Source: an uncultured Erysipelotrichaceae bacterium (lineage in GTDB: Bacteria; Bacillota_I; Bacilli_A; Erysipelotrichales; Erysipelotrichaceae). Taken from it: a DNA stretch of 28,465 bases. Location: contig CADBND010000266.1 in assembly GCA_902795875.1 (NCBI GenBank), positions 1 to 28,465 of the forward strand, read 5' to 3'. The notes under the pieces were generated by a model. The model searched no databases. It had not been told where the DNA came from and saw only the letters and a list, made by a program, of their open reading frames with translations. The first letter of the stretch is position 1. Every line of letters starts with the position of its first letter. Shown here in pieces: positions 1 through 7,501 of this stretch. The position numbers were made by a program, and so were the translations under genes.

Positions 1-370
1 ATACGGTCATCCAGGTATCCGAGCCGTCCAGATCGATCATGATATGGTCCTTATCCGCAAGGACTCTGAAGAAGCCGTTGAGAGGAAGATCGATGATCTT
101 TGATGCGAGAAGTTCCGGTTCGATATCTGTCTGAAAGATATCGGAGTTGTCGAAAGAGACCTTCATGTCGAAGTAGCAGTTGAGTTTTATGAGAAGATGT
201 GCGAAACCTTTCCGGATCTGTTTCAGGTTTTCTTCTTTCAGGAAATATTTTTCGGCTGCGAAATAGCGCCCGGCGTTTTTCTCATCGACTCTTCCCGGAA
301 GGATGTCGATGATCCGGTAATCTTTGTTCAGAAGATCTTCTATGATGTCCGCATCTGTTTTTCTGTTCAT
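1..370 (-). CDS. hypothetical protein, partial (C-terminus beyond window)
   Basis: An uninterrupted reading frame runs from an ATG at 370 leftward off the window edge (about 123 codons). It begins MNRKTDADIIEDLLNKDYRI and is soluble, with mixed acidic and hydrophobic segments, no transmembrane helix and no signal peptide. I do not recognise the family. The frame has natural codon use (ATC for Ile, CTG/CTT for Leu) like its neighbours, and it is the only frame open over the whole stretch. A TATAAT lies at 382-377 on this strand, so the transcript may start almost at the ATG. The best Shine-Dalgarno-like run (AAAGG) is about 12 nt upstream of it. Real gene likely; function unknown. Confidence 0.7.
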   Translation of the reverse strand, partial: MNRKTDADIIEDLLNKDYRIIDILPGRVDEKNAGRYFAAEKYFLKEENLKQIRKGFAHLLIKLNCYFDMKVSFDNSDIFQTDIEPELLASKIIDLPLNGFFRVLADKDHIMIDLDGSDTWMTV

Positions 371-376
371 GACTTC

Positions 377-403
377 ATTATAGCCTTTTCTTTCGGCTAT
401 AAT
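377..403. promoter_or_regulatory. symmetric divergent promoter region
   Basis: TATAAT occurs at 398-403 on the plus strand and at 382-377 on the minus strand, inside an inverted repeat TTATAGCC (378-385) / GGCTATAA (395-402). The plus -10 would give a leader of about 17 nt for the gene starting at 427. The minus -10 would start transcription at or near the ATG at 370. No convincing -35 is visible for either direction. Confidence 0.45.
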
Positions 404-426
404 ATATGGGGATATTGGAAGAAAGT

Positions 427-1653
427 ATGAAAGATGTATTGAAGAGATATCTGGAACCGAATAAAAAAATAAGAATGATCGAGATCATTCTTCTGGCCGC
501 ATTGGTGGTGTCGGCGCTTTATTGTTTCGTGAGCGGTTCCTCTAAGATCAATGCGGAAAGCGGAACTTTGCGCTATGTAGGAACGGCGGAACTGATCCGG
601 GATGAGGACTATGAGGATTACGATTCCGATTCCACGGTCTGCGATGTCGTTTATGTGAAGGAAGACAAGAAGCTGATCGTGACTTATCCTTATGAGGAAT
701 ATGAGAAGCTCGATTCCGACAGGATCACGGCCTATGAATATGAAAACGAGAAGGGCGAAAGTGTCCTGTTTTCACATAAGGATCCATCGGACAAAGAAGT
801 ATTTGATACGCTGCGGCAGGACCGTGCACAGAGGCTGATGCCGCTGTTCAATCTGGGAAATGCGCTGGTCATCCTGGCGCTTTCAGAGATGATCGTATTA
901 TTCTTCTCCCGTTTCTTTTCAACTTATGAGAAGTGCTGGTTTCTGTCCATCATGGTGCTGGCGACGATCTTTGCGGTTCTGTTTCCGGAAGAGAGTGCCA
1001 ACGGTGTCAACGGCATCGTCATCATGTTGCTGTACCTGCTGGACACGTTCCTGAATATCCTGTGTGAACTGCTGATATCCAAACAGTCAAGATATAATTT
1101 CCTGGTCTCGGTACTGGTCGAGATCACGGAGATCGTCATCTGTCTGGTACTGATGTATCGTTTTGCGACGATGGCTGTGACGCTGTTCTTCTGGCTGCCG
1201 ATCGATATACTGAGTTTCGTCAACTGGACAAAACACAAGGATGAGGCGGAGGACGAACTGACGATCGTCAGAAGACTCAAGGGCTATCAGGAAGTTCTGG
1301 TGATTGTTGCGATCGCGGTGTGGACACTGGTGGTGGGATACTTCATCAGCGGACTGGATATCAATTCGGATTTCCTGGCCGGTAACCGGGATCTGGAACT
1401 GTGGGTGATCTATCTGGATGCCTGCGCTTCCGCAGTGGGGATCGCCAACGGTCTGTTCATCTTCTTCCGTTTAAGGGAACAGTGGATCGCCTGGTACATC
1501 TGTGCTGCTCTGGAGGCAATCATCAACGTCCTGGCGGGACAGTATGTGCTGCTGATACTGAAGCTGGGTTACTTCACCAATACGACCTACGGCTATATAA
1601 AATGGAGCCGGTACATCAGGACACATAAGGAAAAAGAGGCTTCGCTTTTCTGA
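427..1653 (+). CDS. PnuC-like nicotinamide riboside/NMN transporter with N-terminal extension
   Basis: A 408-residue integral membrane protein. Residues 18-37 form a first helix, followed by a very acidic segment of about 100 residues (40-135) expected outside the membrane. Residues 140-395 form a multi-helix domain. Its C-terminal part resembles PnuC facilitators: an EQW..W segment (351-356) and the helix ending GYIKWSRY (389-396), with an earlier related NWTKH (266-270) as expected for the internal pseudo-repeat. PnuC proteins carry nicotinamide riboside or NMN for NAD salvage and are usually about 230-250 residues, so the first 150 residues are extra. The ATG at 427 is chosen because GGAAG lies 5 nt upstream; an in-frame ATG at 406 has no ribosome binding site. 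PnuC assignment is by motif and topology only. Confidence 0.6.
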   Translation: MKDVLKRYLEPNKKIRMIEIILLAALVVSALYCFVSGSSKINAESGTLRYVGTAELIRDEDYEDYDSDSTVCDVVYVKEDKKLIVTYPYEEYEKLDSDRITAYEYENEKGESVLFSHKDPSDKEVFDTLRQDRAQRLMPLFNLGNALVILALSEMIVLFFSRFFSTYEKCWFLSIMVLATIFAVLFPEESANGVNGIVIMLLYLLDTFLNILCELLISKQSRYNFLVSVLVEITEIVICLVLMYRFATMAVTLFFWLPIDILSFVNWTKHKDEAEDELTIVRRLKGYQEVLVIVAIAVWTLVVGYFISGLDINSDFLAGNRDLELWVIYLDACASAVGIANGLFIFFRLREQWIAWYICAALEAIINVLAGQYVLLILKLGYFTNTTYGYIKWSRYIRTHKEKEASLF

Positions 1654-1661
1654 GTTACACA

Positions 1662-1690
1662 TTGATATAAACGTCAAAAATTGATAGAAT
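1662..1690 (+). promoter_or_regulatory. sigma-A type promoter of efp
   Basis: TTGATA (1662-1667), a 17-nt spacer and TAGAAT (1685-1690): five of six matches in each box. Transcription would begin near 1697, giving a leader of about 20 nt with AGGTGG before the efp ATG. Confidence 0.7.
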
Positions 1691-1716
1691 AAGCGTATTA
1701 AAAAGGTGGTTAATTT

Positions 1717-2274
1717 ATGGCTATTGAATCAGGAGATTTTAAAACAGGTTTAACTTTGATCGTAGACGGTGATCCTTGGCAGGTAATAGATTTTCAGCAT
1801 GTAAAGCCGGGTAAGGGTGCGGCGATCCTGAGGACGAAGATGAAGAACCTCAAGACCGGTGCGACGCAGGAAAGAAACTTCAACGCTTCGACGAAATTCG
1901 AGGCTGCCAACATCGAAAAGAAGAGCGTCAACTTCTCTTACACTTCCGACAATACCTATTACTTCATGGATATGGAAACGTTTGAGACTTATGAGCTCAG
2001 CGAGGAACAGGTCGGTTTCAACAAGTACTTCATGGTGGACGGACTGGCGGTCAACCTGATGATGTTTGAAGGACAGATCCTTACTGTTTCCGTTCCGGCA
2101 AACGTCAACCTGGTGGTCACAGAGACCAGCCCCGGTATCAAGGGTGCTCCGGGTACACAGACCAAGGATGCGGTCACTGAGACTGGACTGTCATTAAGAG
2201 TTCCGCAGTTCATCGAACAGGGTGAAACGATCGCGGTCTCTACCGAAGACGGAAAGTATGCAGGAAGAGCTTAG
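1717..2274 (+). CDS. efp: elongation factor P
   Basis: EF-P, 185 residues, the normal length. It binds ribosomes stalled at polyproline stretches and promotes peptide bond formation. The N-terminal KOW-like domain carries the modification loop PGKGAA, with Lys33 at the tip between Pro-Gly and Gly. The two C-terminal OB folds end with the family pattern (VTETSPGIKG, then ..GLSLRVPQFIEQGE). AGGTGG lies upstream of the ATG, and a near-consensus promoter and a U-tract hairpin bracket the gene, so it is probably monocistronic. The loop type (no Arg) points to a Lys modification, but no modification enzyme is visible in the window. Confidence 0.97.
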   Translation: MAIESGDFKTGLTLIVDGDPWQVIDFQHVKPGKGAAILRTKMKNLKTGATQERNFNASTKFEAANIEKKSVNFSYTSDNTYYFMDMETFETYELSEEQVGFNKYFMVDGLAVNLMMFEGQILTVSVPANVNLVVTETSPGIKGAPGTQTKDAVTETGLSLRVPQFIEQGETIAVSTEDGKYAGRA

Positions 2275-2291
2275 TCAATAAGCTCTTTTTT
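2266..2291 (+). terminator. intrinsic terminator of efp
   Basis: AGAGCTTA (2266-2273) pairs with TAAGCTCT (2279-2286), with a short loop and six T residues (2286-2291). The left arm overlaps the efp stop codon, and the T-tract ends 4 nt before the next ATG. Confidence 0.75.
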
Positions 2292-2295
2292 CAAT

Positions 2296-3042
2296 ATGAA
2301 CAAAGTCGTGTTGATCACAGGCGGTGCCGGCGGGATCGGCAGCGCGACCGCATTGAAGCTGGCGCAAGAGGGTCATGATATCGTGATCAATTTTTTGCAT
2401 TCCGAAACAAAGGCTAATGAGCTGAAAGAAAAGATCGAAAGAGAATACGGTGTCCGCTGTCTGGCGTTACAGGCAGATGTTTCCGATGAGGAAGCGGTCG
2501 AGGAAATGATCAAAACGATCGACCGGGAACTCGGAGGTGTCGATATCCTGATCAACAACGCCGCGATCGACATGCCCGATCTGTTCGGGTCAAAGGATGC
2601 GAAGCAGTTTCGCAGAGTTCTCGATGTGAATGTAGTCGGTGCCTATAATTGCGCAAAGAGCGTCTATCCTCATATGAAGGAAAAGGGTCACGGAAAGATC
2701 GTAAACATCTCTTCCACCAACGGGATCAACACTTATTATCCGATGTGTTTTGACTATGATGCTTCCAAGGCAGCCCTTCTTTCCCTGACACATGATCTGG
2801 CAGTGCAGTTTGCGCCATACGTAAATGTCAATGCGATCGCTCCGGGTTTTATCGGGACGGAAAAGGAACTGGATGGATACGACGAGGAATTCCTGAAACA
2901 GGAATGTGAGAAGATCCTGATGGGAAGATATGGCGAGCCGGAAGAGGTGGCGGAACTGATATCTTTCCTGGTCAGTGAGAAAGCATCTTATATAAACAAT
3001 ACTGTCATCCGGATCGATGGCGGACAGATGGGCAGTTACTAG
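2296..3042 (+). CDS. short-chain dehydrogenase/reductase (FabG-like)
   Basis: Classical SDR, 248 residues. The Rossmann nucleotide site TGGAGGIG is at 8-15, NNAA at 87-90, and Asn112, Ser140 and Tyr154-x3-Lys158 (YDASK) form the catalytic tetrad. The likely reaction is NAD(P)H-dependent reduction of a ketone or oxidation of an alcohol. The fold resembles 3-oxoacyl-ACP reductase, but no other fatty-acid gene is nearby, so the substrate is unknown. The start is fixed by the Rossmann strand. The upstream bases are the T-tract of the efp terminator, and no Shine-Dalgarno sequence is present, which is unusual. Its stop overlaps the GTG of the following glycosyltransferase by 1 nt, so the two are probably coupled. 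Confidence 0.9.
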   Translation: MNKVVLITGGAGGIGSATALKLAQEGHDIVINFLHSETKANELKEKIEREYGVRCLALQADVSDEEAVEEMIKTIDRELGGVDILINNAAIDMPDLFGSKDAKQFRRVLDVNVVGAYNCAKSVYPHMKEKGHGKIVNISSTNGINTYYPMCFDYDASKAALLSLTHDLAVQFAPYVNVNAIAPGFIGTEKELDGYDEEFLKQECEKILMGRYGEPEEVAELISFLVSEKASYINNTVIRIDGGQMGSY

Positions 3043-4226
3043 TGAGGCTGGTCATTTATCTTACTGCAGCGGCAGATATCTTTTTAGCGCTGTATGGAAT
3101 TGCCTCTCTGTCTTTTTTCTTGCGTAAAAAAGAAAGAAAGTTATCCTGCGACAAAGAAGAGAAACGCCGTTATGCGATACTGACGGCTGCCAGAAACGAG
3201 GAGAACGTCATCGACGATCTTCTCGATGCGCTTGATAAACAGGATTATCCCAAAGAACTATATGACGTGTATGTGATCGTAAACAACTGCACCGACGATA
3301 CAGAGAATGTCGCCAGAAGTTTTGGCGCAAAGATCATCGAGGACGATCCTTCGATCGACTGCAAGGCGGCCGCTTTGTATTTCGCATTCAATAGGCTGAA
3401 GAAAGAAAGCTATGATGCCTATATCATTTTCGATGCGGATAATGTTCCGGACAAGGACTTTCTGAGCCAGATAAATAAGGTCTATGGAGAAGATGCGAAG
3501 ATCATTCAGGGAAAACGCTGCGGGACAAAGGCACAGACTTCCTGGGTAGCTTCCTGTTACCGCATCTATTATGCCTTTCAAAACAGCGGTTTCAACGCTC
3601 CGAGGACACAAAGCGGATTATCGGCTTCTCTCAACGGATCAGGCTGGCTGGTGGATAAGAAACTGATCGAAGAAAAGGGTTTTGACTGTACGAGCATCAC
3701 GGAAGACTTCGAATACACGATTCTGATGGCTTTGGAAGATGAAAGAGTGATCTATTGTGAGAAAGCGAAGACCTGCGATGAATTTCCTGAGGATCTGAAG
3801 ACGTCGATGCTGCAGAGAAAGAGATGGTCTTTTGGGATGGTACAGTGCATGCGCAGATATGAAAGGATGTTGATCGAAAAGGGAACGGACGTCTGTTTCG
3901 ATCTGTCTCTGGTAAATCTGATCCCTGCTGTAGCGATGATCGCAGGGATCGCGAGCCTGACCAACTATATCTTTTTTAAAAAGATCCCCTTCCTTTTGTA
4001 TATCCTGGTCGTCATGACGGTGTATTGGCTGATCCTTTCTGTTTCCGCGTTGTTTGCGGTTTCAAATAACGACGATGATGTGTTCAGGGAAATGAAAGGA
4101 ATACTCGCTTTTCCGTTATTTATCATCAGCTGGTATCCCTCGATGATCTTTGCGTTCTTCAAAAAGGATTATCGCTGGGTTCCGATCGAACACAAACATA
4201 TCGAAGATATCAAATATCGGAAATAA
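3042..4226 (+). CDS. membrane glycosyltransferase, family 2
   Basis: 394 residues. An N-terminal helix (4-27) is followed by a GT-A catalytic domain (44-270) and two or more C-terminal helices (about 285-390). The visible GT2 motifs are AARNEE (49-54), the metal-binding DAD (131-133), TED (220-222), and QRKRW (258-262), the Q/RxxRW signature of processive or polyprenyl-linked GT2 enzymes such as cellulose synthase-like and IcaA-like proteins. It probably transfers a sugar from a nucleotide-sugar donor at the cytoplasmic face for a surface glycan or glycolipid; the product cannot be told. Start is GTG at 3042, overlapping the stop of the dehydrogenase gene. A bidirectional hairpin terminator follows. 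Confidence 0.88.
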   Translation: MRLVIYLTAAADIFLALYGIASLSFFLRKKERKLSCDKEEKRRYAILTAARNEENVIDDLLDALDKQDYPKELYDVYVIVNNCTDDTENVARSFGAKIIEDDPSIDCKAAALYFAFNRLKKESYDAYIIFDADNVPDKDFLSQINKVYGEDAKIIQGKRCGTKAQTSWVASCYRIYYAFQNSGFNAPRTQSGLSASLNGSGWLVDKKLIEEKGFDCTSITEDFEYTILMALEDERVIYCEKAKTCDEFPEDLKTSMLQRKRWSFGMVQCMRRYERMLIEKGTDVCFDLSLVNLIPAVAMIAGIASLTNYIFFKKIPFLLYILVVMTVYWLILSVSALFAVSNNDDDVFREMKGILAFPLFIISWYPSMIFAFFKKDYRWVPIEHKHIEDIKYRK

Positions 4227-4241
4227 GAGATAAAGAAAAAG

Positions 4242-4274
4242 CCGGATCTTCTGTTGTGACAGGATCCGGTCTTT
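4242..4274. terminator. bidirectional terminator
   Basis: CCGGATC (4242-4248) and GATCCGG (4263-4269) form a 7-bp stem extended by a G-U and an A-U pair. CTTTTT follows on the plus strand, and on the minus strand the hairpin is followed by CTTTTTCTTT. It can end both the glycosyltransferase transcript and the convergent ABC transporter transcript. Confidence 0.75.
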
Positions 4275-4281
4275 TTGTGAT

Positions 4282-7200
4282 TTAGATGTCGGTCAGTTTG
4301 AGATCTTTTACTTTACGAAGTGCGCTGGAGGAGATCAGGGCTGAGAAGATGGCGGTTACGCCGGCGGCGATCAGGCAGCCGGGGTAGTAGATGCTTCTGT
4401 CGAAACAGTTGATGTTTTCCAGAAGCAGGATGATCCTGTATGCCATGAATATGCCTAAGGGAATTCCGATGAGGATACCGGCGATCGTGGTGACGATCAG
4501 TTCCCTGCCGACATAGTTTTTGACTTCTTTCACGGTGAATCCGTTGACACGCATGACGGTCAGTTCCCGCTTCTTCTGGTTTATGAACATGTTTACCAGA
4601 TTGAGCAAGATGAAGTAGGCCATCGCGAAGGACATTGCCGTGAGCAGTATGACCATGCCTCTGGCGATGGATACGAAACTGTCAAAGTCGATCTTGTCGT
4701 TGGCAGAAGACAGGTATTTGTTTACACCGCTTATCTTGAGGACGTCTTCTTTGAGCTGTTCCGCATTTTCCGGAGCGACACGCAGCAGGTACTGGTTGTC
4801 TACCGGATCTTTTCCGTAGATCTCATGATAATAGTCTCTTGAGAGGATGAAGAATCTTGCGGCATACAGCATGAACGGTTCAGCGACATCGGCGTCGTAG
4901 GAGTTCATAACTTCATCGAATACGGTGATCTTTCCGTTTTCCGTGAAGTGTCCGTTCTCGTTGGCTTTGATCGGGACGTAGATGCCGTGGTTGGAGAGTT
5001 CTGTCATCTCTTTCTTGTCTTTGATGTCGGTTATCATGATGAAATCGGAGATCTCGTTGAGGTCGCCGCAGAAGAATCTTGCGGAATCGAGTTCGTCGTT
5101 ACTCATGAAGGGTGAGTTCTTCAGATAGATCTTGATGTATTGCGCGTTATTCTTTTTTAATGCTGTTTCGATCTCTGCTTCGACGTTCTCGTTGATGCTG
5201 ACATCGTAGTCGATCTGATAGTCGTAACGGTAGATCTTATTGAACTGCAGGTCGGTAGCTGAGGAGATCGAATGCAGGATCGTGAGTCCGATGAGGATTA
5301 GCGCACAGGATCCCGCGATCGATACGATCGTCACAAAGACACGTTTGGGGTCTGCCAGCATGTTCCGGAATATGAGCTTGGAATACAGCGAACCGCCATC
5401 ATTTGAAGAGGATCCTTTCCTTCCGAATGTCAAAGGAGCGGCGTCCTGCATCAGGATACGGGCAGGCTGTTTCACCATTTTCGAGCAGGCCAGATAGACG
5501 GCCAGTATCGTCAGCAGGATGGCTGCTGCACAGACTAAGACGACCGGCATCGGTTCGAAGATCTGCTTTCCTTCGCCGATGTGGAAGTAATCCATCTGTG
5601 AGCGCATCGTTATCTTTAAGAGAACGAAGTAGGAAAGAAGGATGCCGGCTGTGATGCCGATGATCGTTGCGGAGAGTCCGAAGACCAGGTACTTGGACAT
5701 GATCTCGAAATTGAAGAAACCGAGCGCCTTGGTCGTACCGACCTGTTTGCGCTGTTCATCGATCGTTTTTCCGACAGTCGCGTAGATGACCAGGGCACCG
5801 ATCACGACGAATAAGAGCGAGAAGGTAACGGAGATGCCGGAGAAGTTGTTGGAAAGGCTCTTGGCGAAGACGTAGGAGGCATTGCCTTTGACGTTCATGA
5901 AGATCCAGCGGTTTTCCGGGATCTCATTGAGCCTGTTCCTGGCTTCTTCCAGGGCTTTTACACCATCTTCGTATTCGCTGTATTTTTCGGCGTATTCCTT
6001 CTCTTTTTCTTCGAGTTCTTTCTTGGCTTCCGTAAGCTGTCTAAAGCCTTTGCGATAGGCGGTCATGCCGCTTTCGTATTGCGCCATGCCTTCTTCGTAC
6101 TGTCCGAGATTCTGTATGAAGACGCGGTACTGGCTCCTGTATTCGCCATATGCGCCAAGGTATTTATCCCGGCCTTCGAGGTATTCCTTGTGTTTGCTTT
6201 CCCAGAGTTTGGCCTTGTCTTTGAGATCTTCAACATTGATCTCATCTGCCGCATCGGGATAATTCTCTTTCAGGTAGTCTGAGACCAGTTTGCAGTTGTC
6301 GTCGGATGTCAGGTCGACCGTAAAGTCGGAGACGACCGGGAACTTCGTGAGGGTGAGATTTGGATCATCGACATCGAATTCATCGGATGGCCATTCGGCT
6401 CCTTCTGCTGCGTCCGGATAATCCTGAATGACCTGTTCCTTGATCTTGTTGCGGGCTTGAATGAAGGAACGGTATCCGTCTTCGAGCTGTCTTTTGCCGT
6501 CCTGCAGCTGTTCGTCCGCTTCCTTGAGCTGCATTTCGGCAGCAGTGAATTCACCCGCAACCTGATCGAGAGTCTGTTTTGCGGTATCGAGCTGGGCTTT
6601 TGCGCTCTTTAATTGTGAATAGGAGGAGTTCAGCTTCTTTTCGCCGTCTTTGGCTTCCTGCTGTTTCTCATCGAGCTGGGCACGGGCTTCATCGAGCTGT
6701 TTCTTTCCTTCTTCCAGTTTTGCGCTGTTTTCATCGATGGCGTCCTGCATCTTCTTGACGACTGCGTTATAGCGGATCTGCTTCCTGCTTTCGGAAAGGT
6801 CTTCGATCTGACTCTGGTCGCTGCTGACCTGATCGAAATAACGGTCGGAAAAATGATCGTCGTTTTTTAAGTCGGCGAAGCGGATCTCGACCTTACTGAA
6901 ACAGTTGTCGAAGGCTTCCGCATCGAAGATGTCTTTGTTTACGATGACATAGCCCTTGGCGGAATTGTCCATCAGTTTGGCGATGTGGTCAGGATGGATA
7001 CAGATGCCGCTGACGGTGAAGATGTTCTGTTTGAGATAGGGATCCGGGTTGGTATAGATGATGTCTCCGATCTCCAGTTCCAGGGCGTTGGCGATCGAAG
7101 CTTCGACAAGAACGTCGTTGTCTTCTTTCGGATAGCTGCCCTTTGTGAGCTTGGGAACGTTTATCGTGTCGTCAAAAGAGAGGAGCGTGATGTTCCTCGA

Positions 7201-7500
7201 TGAGGAAGAGGACTTGATGATGGTGTCGTAGCTGCGGAATCCCACCGCATTTTCTACGGTGTCGAGTTCCTGGATCAGTTTCAGGTCTTCTTCAGAGAAA
7301 AGCAGCGTCGAAAGGACTTCGACGTCTCTGTATTTCGTCTCGTCATAGAAGCTGTTGATGTTTTCCCTTAATGATCCGGCAGTGAAGCGGATGCCAAGAT
7401 AGGCGATCACCGCCAGCATGGCGATGATGATGATGGACAGCCAGGAGACGAACTGTTTCCGGATGTTTCGGAAATGATCTAATATTTGCGTGCGTTTCAT
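4282..7500 (-). CDS. ABC transporter permease, FtsX/MacB type, with long extracytoplasmic coiled coils
   Basis: 1072 residues. Helix 1 (20-38) is followed by a large extracytoplasmic region (about 40-545), then three helices of a first FtsX domain (about 555-690), a linker, another helix and second extracytoplasmic region, and a C-terminal FtsX domain with three helices. Two heptad-rich segments (about 244-355 and 430-528; Leu/Lys/Glu/Gln rich, with patterns such as KLEEGKKQLDEARAQL) are predicted coiled coils. They are separated by a globular piece containing two PDAA motifs. The design fits Gram-positive permeases that couple ATP hydrolysis to mechanical work outside the membrane rather than bulk import. 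It starts 1 nt after the stop of the ATPase gene, so they form one operon and presumably one complex. The substrate is unknown. Confidence 0.9.
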   Translation of the reverse strand: MKRTQILDHFRNIRKQFVSWLSIIIIAMLAVIAYLGIRFTAGSLRENINSFYDETKYRDVEVLSTLLFSEEDLKLIQELDTVENAVGFRSYDTIIKSSSSSRNITLLSFDDTINVPKLTKGSYPKEDNDVLVEASIANALELEIGDIIYTNPDPYLKQNIFTVSGICIHPDHIAKLMDNSAKGYVIVNKDIFDAEAFDNCFSKVEIRFADLKNDDHFSDRYFDQVSSDQSQIEDLSESRKQIRYNAVVKKMQDAIDENSAKLEEGKKQLDEARAQLDEKQQEAKDGEKKLNSSYSQLKSAKAQLDTAKQTLDQVAGEFTAAEMQLKEADEQLQDGKRQLEDGYRSFIQARNKIKEQVIQDYPDAAEGAEWPSDEFDVDDPNLTLTKFPVVSDFTVDLTSDDNCKLVSDYLKENYPDAADEINVEDLKDKAKLWESKHKEYLEGRDKYLGAYGEYRSQYRVFIQNLGQYEEGMAQYESGMTAYRKGFRQLTEAKKELEEKEKEYAEKYSEYEDGVKALEEARNRLNEIPENRWIFMNVKGNASYVFAKSLSNNFSGISVTFSLLFVVIGALVIYATVGKTIDEQRKQVGTTKALGFFNFEIMSKYLVFGLSATIIGITAGILLSYFVLLKITMRSQMDYFHIGEGKQIFEPMPVVLVCAAAILLTILAVYLACSKMVKQPARILMQDAAPLTFGRKGSSSNDGGSLYSKLIFRNMLADPKRVFVTIVSIAGSCALILIGLTILHSISSATDLQFNKIYRYDYQIDYDVSINENVEAEIETALKKNNAQYIKIYLKNSPFMSNDELDSARFFCGDLNEISDFIMITDIKDKKEMTELSNHGIYVPIKANENGHFTENGKITVFDEVMNSYDADVAEPFMLYAARFFILSRDYYHEIYGKDPVDNQYLLRVAPENAEQLKEDVLKISGVNKYLSSANDKIDFDSFVSIARGMVILLTAMSFAMAYFILLNLVNMFINQKKRELTVMRVNGFTVKEVKNYVGRELIVTTIAGILIGIPLGIFMAYRIILLLENINCFDRSIYYPGCLIAAGVTAIFSALISSSALRKVKDLKLTDI

Positions 7501-7501
7501 C

